DNA from: Loktanella sp. S4079
GTDB lineage: Bacteria > Pseudomonadota > Alphaproteobacteria > Rhodobacterales > Rhodobacteraceae
Length of the DNA: 64,000 nt
NCBI RefSeq assembly: GCF_000967725.1
Contig: NZ_JXYE01000002.1
Location: 1,550,001-1,614,000, forward strand
Direction of reading: 5' to 3'
In this document: positions 45,981-53,963 of the stretch, piece by piece
Layout: each line of letters opens with the position of its first letter
Position numbering within the stretch: position 1 is the first letter of the stretch
Program-made: the position numbers and the translations under genes
Notes under the pieces: generated by a model
What the model was told of the DNA's origin: nothing
The model's input: the letters and a program-made list of their open reading frames with translations, nothing else
Databases searched by the model: none

Positions 45981-46621
45981 GCTCAAGTGAGATCATCTTG
46001 TACGACTACTGGCGCTCAACTGCCAGTTGGCGGGTGCGGATCGCGCTGAACTTGTCAGGCCTTCGCTGGCGTAGCTGCCCAGTCGACCTGTTGTCTGGAA
46101 AACAGTCTGGCGAGACCCATCTCGCGCGCAACCCGCAGGGACTTGTTCCGGTGCTCGATATTGACGGCCACCGCTTGACACAATCCCTTGCCATCCTCGA
46201 CTACCTCGAAGAGACGGGGCGGGTGTCTTTAGTTCCAGCAGAGCCTGCTCGGGCGGCTAGGATGCGTGCGATCAGCATGGCTATTGCCTGTGATCTGCAC
46301 CCCGTTTGCAACCTACGTGTCGCGACCCATGCAGTGGCCCTGACGGGGCGCGAAGAGACGCGCGCAGAGTGGATGCGACACTTCATTCGAACTGGTCTCG
46401 AAGCAGTCGAACGCATGCTCGATCCGGAAGGTCCCTTCTGCATGGGCGCGTCACTGACCCAAGCTGATCTGTGCCTTGTTCCCCAACTTTACAATGCCAC
46501 CCGTTGGAGCGTTCCTGTCGACGACTTGCAAAGGATACAGCGCGTGGCCCGAAGCTGCGAAATCATTGATGCCTTCCGCGGCCCCGCGCGCGATCCTGAT
46601 AATCACGCGCCCCTCGGATAA
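45977..46621 (+). CDS. maiA: Maleylacetoacetate isomerase (zeta-class GST)
   Basis: It isomerises maleylacetoacetate to fumarylacetoacetate with glutathione. The 214 residues have the zeta-GST N-terminal motif YWRSTASWRVRIALNL with the catalytic Ser, NPQGLVPVLDIDG, and the C-terminal GASLTQADLCLVPQLYNA. The ATG at 45977 overlaps the fahA stop. The frame is open far upstream inside fahA but only this start gives the family N-terminus. Confidence 0.95.
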   Translation: MSSSEIILYDYWRSTASWRVRIALNLSGLRWRSCPVDLLSGKQSGETHLARNPQGLVPVLDIDGHRLTQSLAILDYLEETGRVSLVPAEPARAARMRAISMAIACDLHPVCNLRVATHAVALTGREETRAEWMRHFIRTGLEAVERMLDPEGPFCMGASLTQADLCLVPQLYNATRWSVPVDDLQRIQRVARSCEIIDAFRGPARDPDNHAPLG

Positions 46622-46624
46622 AAT

Positions 46625-46939
46625 TTGCGCTCGTTTCGACATCATCACCAACAGCAAGCATGGAGTCCCCTGTATAGAGGTACATTTGCAGATGAGTGGC
46701 TAAATGGTCTTTATTCTGAAGAAATGTCGTCGATTTCGGACTACATGCGGTGCATGTCAAAGTTTCGCGAGGTCATGGGACCACACATCGTCTCATTGTT
46801 AAATGAGGGAAATTCGGTCGTTTTGGACTTCCAAGCAAACACGGTTGCGTCGCGTGATTGGAATCCACAGGTGACCACCCTAACAAAAACCTATAAAAAC
46901 CGCCACCTCGTCGCAGCGCTTACCAATCAATCGAGCTAA
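46625..46939 (+). pseudogene. Internal fragment of an AAA/P-loop kinase-like protein
   Basis: The frame carries ADEWLNGLYSEEMSSISDYM and SKFREVMGPHIVSLL followed by SVVLDFQANTVASRDW, which resembles the middle of small bacterial P-loop kinase-like (AAA family) proteins. The Walker A part and the C-terminus are missing. It starts just after maiA and ends in unrelated sequence. I call it a gene remnant. Confidence 0.5.
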
Positions 46940-47225
46940 AAATGACCCATACCGTGAATGTCCGCTTCGACGCTCAGCCGATCATAATTCGCACGCGCAG
47001 CGAATGTCCCCTTTCCGCCCTTTTCAGCCCGACGCCACTAACGGCCCAAAGCTGTCGTTGAATCCCGATTAGCTGCTTGGGCTTGGAACAAGCCGGACGC
47101 TGCTGCGCGCCGATCAGTGGACCGCCGGTCCCCCCTTCAACCCCTAATTACCACGGCCAAATGGATCATCGTTATCGGCTGTGGGAACAACCTGCTCCAT
47201 CTTTTTGGACATAGCCTATTGTAAA

Positions 47226-47744
47226 TCAAATGCTTCGAGATAGGCGTTCATCTCCGGCGGCGGCGATTTCTTCGAAGCAGCTATCGAAGGTTTGAAACAA
47301 TCCCCATCGATCAGTTTGCAGCCGGGCGGCGACGTCATCGATAACTTGTAGCTCCAGGTCGGCTGCTCGTGAGCCTTTCCATAATGTGTCAGCAAGCGCG
47401 ACAATAAGTTCTTCGAACGATGCACCCATGCTGGCGTATTGTGCGTGGCTGAGGCAGCACCGAGCAATCTTTGCCTCAACACCATGTTCTAGAAGTAATT
47501 TTTCGCCCGCTGCTTCATGCAGGTTACCACCTTTCTCAAGCTCGCTGGGATGAACGATTTTACCCGCATCATGTACGGCAATGCCGATTTGAATGAAGCG
47601 TTTATCGTACTGAACCCCAAGGTCATCAAGCTTTGAATTGACTTCATCACCGACCTCCCCAACCAGTTCGAGGTGTTTTATCAAACGTGGTGGTGCGCCC
47701 AATCGTTCGAGCAAGTTGAAAGCGTCTTCCGTAGATTTCAGCAT
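47226..47744 (-). CDS. HD-domain protein (putative phosphohydrolase)
   Basis: A 172-residue protein with an HD-type metal-binding pattern: IGIAVHDAGKIVHPSEL (the HD pair), GNLHEAAGEKLLL and CLSHAQYASM with further histidines. HD proteins hydrolyse nucleotides or other phosphoesters. The rest (ELIVALADTLWKGSR) fits this fold. It stands alone between remnants, and its substrate is unknown. Confidence 0.75.
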   Translation of the reverse strand: MLKSTEDAFNLLERLGAPPRLIKHLELVGEVGDEVNSKLDDLGVQYDKRFIQIGIAVHDAGKIVHPSELEKGGNLHEAAGEKLLLEHGVEAKIARCCLSHAQYASMGASFEELIVALADTLWKGSRAADLELQVIDDVAARLQTDRWGLFQTFDSCFEEIAAAGDERLSRSI

Positions 47745-48602
47745 GACGACCTCCGAACGATATAATCAAATATTTATATAGGGTTACCTTCTGTAGCATT
47801 CAAGTAAGCATCGATCTCTCTGGGCTCAGTTACGCCAAACGCGGACGCACCGGAAACGGGCGGTGCGCCAACCGCGTCCGACCCTAAGGAAAGAAGGTTG
47901 AGGGCGCGACCCTCCCCCTCGAGCAACCCAATTAGACCGGGCCGGGTCCTCGGCTGCGCCTGCGGGCCGCACCAACCCTGTCGAATTGCATTGCCTCGCC
48001 CCCACCCGCGTTCGCCACGTGGCAGATTTGCAGGAGCAGGCGGCTTCGCCGTCTGACCTTCAAATAGCCTCTGATTTTCCAATCGGAGAGCGGGATCAAG
48101 CGAAACAACCAGATGAATGAAAGATAGGGTTTCGTGAGGGTTGACCTTAAAGAGCTTGGACCTTGTGATGAAACCTGTTTCGCGTGTAAATTGGTACCCA
48201 ATCGGCCATGCCCTCACCTGCGTTTTGTTAAGCGCGTTGTTTGCAACTGGTCTGACAGCCTTTGGAGGTGGTTTCCAATGACGAAAAAAGGCGGCAACCC
48301 AAGGCCTGCTAAGGGCACGAGCTTGATGGACCGCCTCGCGCCAATTCTTGCGGTGGCCGACGAGCTTGGCCACCGCAACCAAGATATTGACAGAAAAGCG
48401 CTATCCGACTGGATTTGTTGTGATAACGAGCCTTTGACCGCAGACACTGAAGCAGTGTCTGACACGTGAAGCGATCATCTGACTCCGGTAACGAACTTGA
48501 CTTCGGCGTAGACTCAACTTGATGAGAATGGCGCCTCATCTTCCCAAAACTATCCTCGGGGGAGCGCCGCAGGCGCGGGGGCAGAAAGCCCCCCATCACG
48601 GC
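47745..48602. other. Stretch without a supported gene
   Basis: Long frames exist on both strands (minus 47774-48382 and plus 48134-48469), but they overlap each other, have odd composition and no recognisable motif. The plus frame from about 48289 (MTKKGGNPRPAKGTSLMDRL) could be a gene fragment. A GC-rich inverted segment near 48555-48595 (GGGGGAGCGCC...AAGCCCCCC) may be a terminator. The region looks like decayed DNA. Confidence 0.4.
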
Positions 48603-48683
48603 CTAGTCCAACCGCTCAGCGATCCAGCGCTTAATCAGTGATTGTCGCCTAACACCAAGCTGTTTCGCCTGTTGATCTCGGTA
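48603..48683 (-). pseudogene. C-terminal tail of a RHH antitoxin-like gene
   Basis: The minus frame ends QAKQLGVRRQSLIKRWIAERL followed by TAG at plus 48603-48605. This resembles the C-terminus of ribbon-helix-helix/BrnA-like antitoxins. There is no start codon, and the frame is joined to the methyltransferase remnant upstream. A similar tail (RWLVQRWIAKLLG, stop at 13152) lies beside the integrase remnant near tRNA-Ala. Confidence 0.35.
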
Positions 48684-48685
48684 CT

Positions 48686-48890
48686 TCACCAATCGCCTCT
48701 TCTAGTTGCTTGCAAGTTAGCTTGGAGATGTCTGTCGAAAGAACTTTTGCGTCAGGAAAGTTGTGTTTGTAGGTCTTAAGCGCACTCTCATCATAGTCGA
48801 TACCGGCGAGCACATTCATACCAGCCTAGGCTAAACCAGCGCTGGTGCCACCGCAACCACGAAAGAAATCGATAACGGATGTCTGCAAGT
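48686..48890 (-). pseudogene. N-terminal remnant of a C5-cytosine DNA methyltransferase
   Basis: Reading leftward, the frame gives VIDFFRGCGGTSAGLA, an in-frame TAG, then AGMNVLAGIDYDESALKTYK and NFPDAKVLSTDI. This is motif I (FxGxGG) and the SAM-binding region of a Dcm-type enzyme. The catalytic PCQ part is missing. It is a dead fragment, too broken to be called as an ORF. Confidence 0.65.
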
Positions 48891-49046
48891 GATGCCTCTT
48901 TTAGTCTCTTTGGTCCTGTACCGATGCCATTTGTACTGTACGAGGTGCCGTTGATTTTTTCAATTTCAACATGCCTTTAAGTTGAAACTTCGAATTTCCG
49001 AGATTTCCCAACAACCCAGCAGGTCAAATCGATGCTATGTCACGAT

Positions 49047-49316
49047 CTAGCTTTCGTCTTTGCGATGTAGTGTGCAGATGACTTCTTGGCTTAGTAGTTT
49101 CAGGTTTCGGACTTTCAATGCTGCAAAAGCAGATACACAGAAAGCAGCTATAAGGATGGGCTGAACTTCGGGGAAAGGCATCGTCCACACCAGTCCAATA
49201 GCGGACGCAATCATCAATATAGTCAATGAGAAGAAACTTTTCTTCGCCAATCGCTGCAGACGCCATGAGGCTTCTAGCTGCAGGGTGAGCTTGGGGTTTG
49301 GTGCAAATTGGTTCAT
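49047..49316 (-). CDS. Small two-helix membrane protein next to the XRE regulator
   Basis: An 89-residue protein with two membrane helices (SFFSLTILMIASAIGLVW and PILIAAFCVSAFAAL) and a charged tail. It starts 5 bases after the XRE gene stop, so the two form an operon. Function unknown. Confidence 0.65.
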   Translation of the reverse strand: MNQFAPNPKLTLQLEASWRLQRLAKKSFFSLTILMIASAIGLVWTMPFPEVQPILIAAFCVSAFAALKVRNLKLLSQEVICTLHRKDES

Positions 49317-49321
49317 TTTTA

Positions 49322-49735
49322 CTACTCAAAATCTTGACGGGAAATTGCCTTCGTATCCTCAAGGGATAAACAAGCGCCTTGTTGTAGGCTCAGTTTGACT
49401 ACTAGTTGCAGAAACTCAGAAGCTTTCTCTTTGCTGTTATTGAGGGCTTCAGGCGAAAGCGTTTGTAAGCCCGCTAAGATCGCCTGTTTCACAACCCTCA
49501 TATCAGTTTCGCTGAGACTGGTTCGCCGTCCAGTCAGCACCCACATGGGGCTATGCCCCATAAGGTCATAAAGCTTGGTTAGCACTGCAGTCGTGACTTC
49601 TCGCTGCCCACTTTCGTAGGCTCGATAAGACCTGTACGAAACACCGATTGTTTCAGCAAACTCTTGCTGATTCAGACCAGTTTTGTTTCGGAGCTCCTTA
49701 AGGCGAGCCCCTATTTCCACATTTTCGCTAGACAT
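49322..49735 (-). CDS. XRE-family repressor of the island
   Basis: A 137-residue regulator with an N-terminal HTH (RLKELRNKTGLNQQEFAETI, GVSYRSYRAYESGQREV). Divergent from the xis-like gene with four tandem 10-base repeats between, a layout like phage or ICE repressors that keep integrase genes off. It probably controls excision of the island and its own operon. Confidence 0.85.
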   Translation of the reverse strand: MSSENVEIGARLKELRNKTGLNQQEFAETIGVSYRSYRAYESGQREVTTAVLTKLYDLMGHSPMWVLTGRRTSLSETDMRVVKQAILAGLQTLSPEALNNSKEKASEFLQLVVKLSLQQGACLSLEDTKAISRQDFE

Positions 49736-49744
49736 CTTGCAGTC

Positions 49745-49784
49745 TTTGGCCTTATTTGGTCTTAAGTGGCCATATTTGGCCTAA
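49745..49784. promoter_or_regulatory. Four tandem 10-base operator repeats
   Basis: Four decamers lie end to end at exactly 10-base spacing: TTTGGCCTTA (49745), TTTGGTCTTA (49755), AGTGGCCATA (49765) and TTTGGCCTAA (49775). One helical turn per unit would place proteins on one DNA face. They start 10 bases upstream of the XRE gene start and 64 bases before the xis-like gene. Confidence 0.65.
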
Positions 49785-49847
49785 ATATACACTGAAACGA
49801 CATAATAGTCACCGAATGTATACCATTGATCTTGCGAAAGGGAAGAC

Positions 49848-50063
49848 ATGAGCGAAGCCCTGTTGGAAACAAAAGACGTTGCGAAGCGGCTGAGTATCTC
49901 AGTCCGAAGAGTGCGAAAGTTGCTGGCCTCTGAACAGCTACGCCACGTGCGTATCGGTAGGCAGTTTCTTGTTCCTGAGCGCGCTGTTGTAGAATTCCTA
50001 GATGCGCACATGGTGCAATCTAAGCTCGAGGATAACGATGCAGGGCAGCGCAAATGCCTGTAG
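49848..50063 (+). CDS. Excisionase-like helix-turn-helix protein
   Basis: A 71-residue MerR/Xis-type DNA-binding protein (LLETKDVAKRLSISVRRVRKLL, RHVRIGRQFLVPERAVVEFLD). Excisionases bend the attachment site and direct the integrase toward excision. GAAAGGGAAG lies before the ATG. It is first in a rightward operon xis, 62-aa, int. Confidence 0.85.
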   Translation: MSEALLETKDVAKRLSISVRRVRKLLASEQLRHVRIGRQFLVPERAVVEFLDAHMVQSKLEDNDAGQRKCL

Positions 50064-50242
50064 TTCAATCTCATTCTAAGGCGAAGCAAGTTGTGTCTCT
50101 GCTGATTGCAGAGGCCAGAAAAGCAGGTTGGTTACATGCAAGATTTGAAATTCGTCCAGACGGAAGCGTGACCGTCGAGGCGGGCATGGGGGAGTATGTC
50201 GGAGCGGATGATTTCTTTGTCGAAGATTTGCGGATGAAATAA
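50054..50242 (+). CDS. 62-aa protein between xis-like gene and integrase
   Basis: A 62-residue protein that overlaps the xis-like gene by 10 bases and the integrase start by one (TAATG). The C-terminal half resembles a small beta domain (ARFEIRPDGSVTVEAGMGEY). Not recognised; the overlaps suggest it is real and coupled to the integrase. Confidence 0.6.
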   Translation: MPVVQSHSKAKQVVSLLIAEARKAGWLHARFEIRPDGSVTVEAGMGEYVGADDFFVEDLRMK

Positions 50243-51273
50243 TGACACGCTCAGCATTACCCAAATACGTCTATTCGGATCGCGGTTATTTGCGGTTTAT
50301 TCGCCGGTCTCGAGGGCAGTCAGTAATGATGAAAGAGGCTTTCGGATCCGCTGAATTTTGGGAGCACTACAACAAATTGGTGAATGGAGCTCCTTCAGTC
50401 AGTTCTGGGCGTCGAACATTCGAAAACCTCATCCTAAGCTATTATAAGAGCAAGAAATTTGAAAAATTAAAGCCCCGAACCAAACAAGACTACAGGACCT
50501 ATATCGGTCATATCCGGGAAATTTGGGGGGAAAAAGACCCAGCAAAGATCGAGACCAAGCATATTTATGGTTTGCAACAAGCAAATGCTGACAAGTGGAG
50601 GCGAGCTAACTACCTAGTGCAGGTAATGGTGGTCCTCATGAACCACGCCCGCTTGATTGGATTCCTGCCACGTGATCAATCCAACCCCGCTCACGGCATA
50701 CCTCTTCTTGAGCAGGCGGGGGATGGTTGGGAACCGTGGCCTGATGAGTTGCGGGAAGAATTCGAGCAAAAAGCGACGCCACGGGCCAGACTTCTATACG
50801 AATTGAGCATTGGCCTTGGTCAAAGAATTGGAGACACGCGTAAAATCCGGTGGTCTGACATCCAAGATGGTGCTTGGGATTTCAATCAAGGCAAGACAGA
50901 TAAGCCACTTTGGATACCTTTGACCAAGAGGCTGCAAGATTTCTTATCAGAGGTTCCGAAGGCTGGACGTACCGTGCTCACAAATCGCTCCGGAGGCCCC
51001 GCATCTTACCGTTCTTTGGCTGGAGAAATGAGGGACGTGAAGGCTGGGTTGGAATTTGACCGAGCCCAAGAATATGTGACTCACGGACTTCGAAAGAATG
51101 CAACCATCGAGCTCTATCTAGCTGGTTGTGACGACGAGATGGTCAAAGCGGTTACAGGGCATTCTGGTGTGGAAATGCTTAAAAAGTATGGTGGTCAAGT
51201 TCGCCAGCGAGAGCTGGCAAGGCGTGCACAGAGTGCTCGTAATTCAAAAGAACAAGACGGGACCGAAACGTGA
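50242..51273 (+). CDS. int: Tyrosine integrase of the tRNA-Cys island
   Basis: A 343-residue tyrosine recombinase. A SAM-like core-binding domain (residues about 57-150) is followed by the catalytic domain with Arg195 (GQRIGDTRKIRW), His281-Arg284 (HGLRK), His307 (GHSGV) and Tyr316 (LKKYGGQ), all present. It ends 66 bases from the right attachment repeat at tRNA-Cys, the expected position for the enzyme that inserted the element. Confidence 0.95.
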   Translation: MTRSALPKYVYSDRGYLRFIRRSRGQSVMMKEAFGSAEFWEHYNKLVNGAPSVSSGRRTFENLILSYYKSKKFEKLKPRTKQDYRTYIGHIREIWGEKDPAKIETKHIYGLQQANADKWRRANYLVQVMVVLMNHARLIGFLPRDQSNPAHGIPLLEQAGDGWEPWPDELREEFEQKATPRARLLYELSIGLGQRIGDTRKIRWSDIQDGAWDFNQGKTDKPLWIPLTKRLQDFLSEVPKAGRTVLTNRSGGPASYRSLAGEMRDVKAGLEFDRAQEYVTHGLRKNATIELYLAGCDDEMVKAVTGHSGVEMLKKYGGQVRQRELARRAQSARNSKEQDGTET

Positions 51274-51339
51274 AAGTTTCAACGGTTGTTTCAAAAGCGG
51301 CAGTGAAGGAGCAGGAAAATGACGCAAGTCATTGATTTT

Positions 51340-51389
51340 ATTGGAGGCGAGTACCGGAATCGAACCGGTGTACACGGATTTGCAATCCG
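51340..51389 (-). repeat. Right attachment repeat within tRNA-Cys
   Basis: Fifty bases identical to 23852-23901. They form the 3' half of the intact tRNA-Cys, so the element restores the tRNA at this end when integrated. Crossover probably lies in the anticodon arm (CGGATTGCAAATCCG). Confidence 0.93.
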
Positions 51390-51415
51390 CTGCGTCACCA
51401 CTCCGCCAACTCGCC
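51342..51415 (-). tRNA. tRNA-Cys (anticodon GCA)
   Basis: A 74-base tRNA with encoded CCA on the minus strand. Acceptor stem GGCGAGT with ACTCGCC, anticodon arm CGGATTGCAAATCCG with GCA, T arm CCGGTTCGAATCCGG. Its 3' half is the right attachment site of the island; its 5' half is chromosomal. Confidence 0.97.
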
Positions 51416-51595
51416 ATCCGTGGTGTGCGCTGTGGTTAGGCTGATGGGACGTGGTCGTCAAGGGGATTTGCGAGCTGTTGCGCTTTGGCTGTCGACTTTT
51501 TTGCATCCGGTCGGCGCGTGCGTGCCGCGCATGGTTTCCTTTCGCGAACCGGCTGAGTAATCTGACCGCCAATAACTGACTCATTTGGACACCCT

Positions 51596-52720
51596 ATGGC
51601 GCGATCTATTTTATTTGTGACTGGCACGCGTGCTGACTTTGGCAAGCTGGAGCCACTGGCAATTGCGGCCCGCGACAATGGGTTTGACACCTCATTTTTT
51701 GTCACCGGCATGCATATGCTCGCGCAATACGGCCTGACCAAGCTTGAGGTCCATCGGACCCCCGGCGTTGCGGTGCATGAGTTTTTGAATCAGCGCGCTG
51801 GTGATCCGCAAGATATGATCCTGGCCAAGACAGTCATTGGCTTCTCTGATTTCATCAAAGAGCACGCGCCTGACCTTGTTGTGATACACGGAGACCGCGT
51901 CGAGGCATTGGCCTGCGCCTTGGTGTGTGCGACAAACTATGTGCGCTGTGCACATATCGAAGGGGGCGAAGTCTCGGGCACAATCGACGAGATATATCGT
52001 CACTGTAACAGCAAGCTGGCAAGCGCGCATTTCGTATCGTCAGAAGATGCGGCCAAGCGGGTTATGTCGTTGGGCGAGGCACAAGATGACATTCACCCGA
52101 TTGGATCGCCTGAGCTAGATTTTCATGCTGGCGCGTCGGGTGTCACCATGGCCGAAGTAAAGGAACGTTACGCCCTGCCCTTTGACGACTTTGGCATTTG
52201 TGTTTTTCACCCGGTCACATCTGAGGCTGAAACGATGGGCGCGCAGGCGGACGCTTTGTTCGCCGCGCTTGATCGGTCCGGCAAAAATTTCGTTGTGATT
52301 GCCCCGAACAACGACCCCGGCTCTGCCAGCATTTTTGCAGCGATTGACCGCTTGCCGTCGGATCGGTTCCGAGTGTTGCCGTCGATGCGATTTGCCCATT
52401 TTTCCGAGCTCATGAAGAACGCAAGTGCAATGATCGGCAATTCTTCGGCTGGGGTGCGCGAGGCGCCATTTATCGGGGTGCCTTCGCTTGATATCGGGTC
52501 CCGCCAAACGAACCGTGCGAAATCTCCGTCGGTGTTTTTTGCGGATGCGTCAGAGATCGATAAGATTGACGCGTTTTTGAACAATGAATGGGGCAAAGCC
52601 TATCCGCGCCATGATGCCTTTGGTGGGGGGAGTGCCGCTGAACGTTTTACTGCCGTGCTCAATACTGATAGCTTCTGGAATGGCAATCTTCAGAAAACTT
52701 TTCATGACAGCGCCGACTAA
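51596..52720 (+). CDS. UDP-N-acetylglucosamine 2-epimerase (NeuC/WecB type)
   Basis: A 374-residue epimerase. It shows FVTGTRADFGKLEPL at the N-terminus, VIHGDRVEALA, HIEGGEVSGTIDEIYRH and GNSSAGVREAPFIGVPSLDIGSRQ near the C-terminus. The TRADFGKL and EGGEVSG...DE features are like the hydrolysing NeuC group, which releases ManNAc for sialic-acid-like sugars, rather than WecB. Its neighbours are Kdo transferase genes, so a role in surface sugar synthesis is likely. Confidence 0.88.
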   Translation: MARSILFVTGTRADFGKLEPLAIAARDNGFDTSFFVTGMHMLAQYGLTKLEVHRTPGVAVHEFLNQRAGDPQDMILAKTVIGFSDFIKEHAPDLVVIHGDRVEALACALVCATNYVRCAHIEGGEVSGTIDEIYRHCNSKLASAHFVSSEDAAKRVMSLGEAQDDIHPIGSPELDFHAGASGVTMAEVKERYALPFDDFGICVFHPVTSEAETMGAQADALFAALDRSGKNFVVIAPNNDPGSASIFAAIDRLPSDRFRVLPSMRFAHFSELMKNASAMIGNSSAGVREAPFIGVPSLDIGSRQTNRAKSPSVFFADASEIDKIDAFLNNEWGKAYPRHDAFGGGSAAERFTAVLNTDSFWNGNLQKTFHDSAD

Positions 52721-52721
52721 G

Positions 52722-53963
52722 ATGAAACGCGGTTCATTGCTGCGGATCTACTTGGCGGGATCCTATCTGTTTCCGCTGGTGGCAGGTCGCATTTTGCGAA
52801 AACGACTGTCAAAGGGGAAAGAGCACCCAACCCGCTGGACAGAAAAGCAAGGGCGCAATCTGGCCCCGCGCCCCAAAGGCCAGTTGGTCTGGCTGCACGC
52901 GGTAGGCTTGGGCGAAACGCTCTCTTTGCGCGGATTGATCGCGCGGATGGCGGCCAAGCAACCAGAGCTGTCGTTCCTAGTCACCTCTACCACGCGAGCA
53001 TCGGCACAAGTGTTTGCCCAAAACCTGCCGCCGCGCACAATACACCAGTTTCTGCCGATTGATGCGCCGCTCTACAGACGTCGGTTCTTGGATCACTTCG
53101 AGCCGGATCTATGCATTTGGGCAGAGCAAGATATCTGGCCCGGCTTTGTCAGCGATCTTGCCCAGCGCGATATCCCCCAAGCGATTATCGCGGCGCGCTT
53201 GGCAGACAAATCGTTCAAGGCCCATCAGCGGGCAAAGTCGTTATATCGCGATCTCTATCAGGCGATGAAGTTGGTAACGGCCCAAGACGCGACAACCGCC
53301 ACACATCTTGGGCAATTTGGGGTAGAGGCAGCTATTACTGGGTCGTTAAAACCTGCGGCCCCTGCCCTTTCGCATTCAGAGGCAGAGCTGTCCCAGCTTC
53401 GGGCACAAATCGCGGGGCGCTTTACCTGGGTTGTTGCGCCCTCCCACCCAAGAGACGAAGTGATAGCCTGCAAAGCGCATGAGCTCTTGTTGCGCCAGTT
53501 GCCTGACGCCCTGCTCATTATCGCGCCGCGCGATCCGAAACGCCCTGAAGAGGCTGATCCAAACATCCCCAGAAAATCGAAATCTCAGCATCCAAAAGCT
53601 GACGATCCGGTTTGGCTTTGTGATACTTATGGCGACCTGGGACTGATTTACCGATTGACCGACGCCGCATTGATTGGCGGCACGTTTACCGATGTCGAAG
53701 GGCATAACCCATGGGAAGCCGCAGCCCTAAACACCGCGATATTGCATGGCCCGCGATACGGTAATTTCACGTCTGACTTTGCGCAGCTACATGCCAGCAA
53801 CGCCGCAATCTCAGTGAAGACACCCGAAGATATTGCAAACGCCCTGCTCAACGCCGATTTAGCTGATCTGGCCGCGCGCGCTTCAACTGTGGTTGAAAAG
53901 GCTTCGCTATCGACTGATCAGCTCGCGCTTGATCTGCTTGGGCTGTTAAGGACACCTAAATGA
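52722..53963 (+). CDS. 3-deoxy-D-manno-octulosonic acid transferase, first copy
   Basis: A 413-residue Kdo transferase-type glycosyltransferase (GT30). It has the N-terminal region (LVWLHAVGLGETLSLRGLIA) and the C-terminal donor-site part (TDAALIGGTFTDVEGHNPWEAAALNTAILHGP). Kdo transferases add Kdo to lipid A. ATG 52722 directly follows the epimerase stop; ATGs at 52680 and 52704 are alternatives. It is shorter in the middle than the second copy and overlaps it by four bases. Confidence 0.85.
   Translation: MKRGSLLRIYLAGSYLFPLVAGRILRKRLSKGKEHPTRWTEKQGRNLAPRPKGQLVWLHAVGLGETLSLRGLIARMAAKQPELSFLVTSTTRASAQVFAQNLPPRTIHQFLPIDAPLYRRRFLDHFEPDLCIWAEQDIWPGFVSDLAQRDIPQAIIAARLADKSFKAHQRAKSLYRDLYQAMKLVTAQDATTATHLGQFGVEAAITGSLKPAAPALSHSEAELSQLRAQIAGRFTWVVAPSHPRDEVIACKAHELLLRQLPDALLIIAPRDPKRPEEADPNIPRKSKSQHPKADDPVWLCDTYGDLGLIYRLTDAALIGGTFTDVEGHNPWEAAALNTAILHGPRYGNFTSDFAQLHASNAAISVKTPEDIANALLNADLADLAARASTVVEKASLSTDQLALDLLGLLRTPK

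Larger units (their letters stand above)
23852..51389. mobile_element. 27.5-kb genomic island integrated at tRNA-Cys
   Basis: The region is bounded by a perfect 50-bp direct repeat (23852-23901 and 51340-51389) that corresponds to the 3' half of tRNA-Cys, including the anticodon arm. The right copy is part of the intact tRNA; the left copy is a fragment. An intact tyrosine integrase (50242-51273) with xis-like and XRE genes sits beside the right end, as in integrative and mobilisable elements. Contents are a ColE1-like mobilisation module, an orphan VirB6, a two-gene membrane module, an ETF/TRAP/FAD-oxidase operon, the homogentisate pathway, and several gene remnants. It is a mosaic, with an internal integrase remnant at 32646. 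Confidence 0.88.

Noticed and set aside
47774..48382. A 202-aa minus-strand frame
   Set aside because: It overlaps another long frame on the plus strand, has odd composition and no motif. I left it as unsupported, though a remnant cannot be ruled out.
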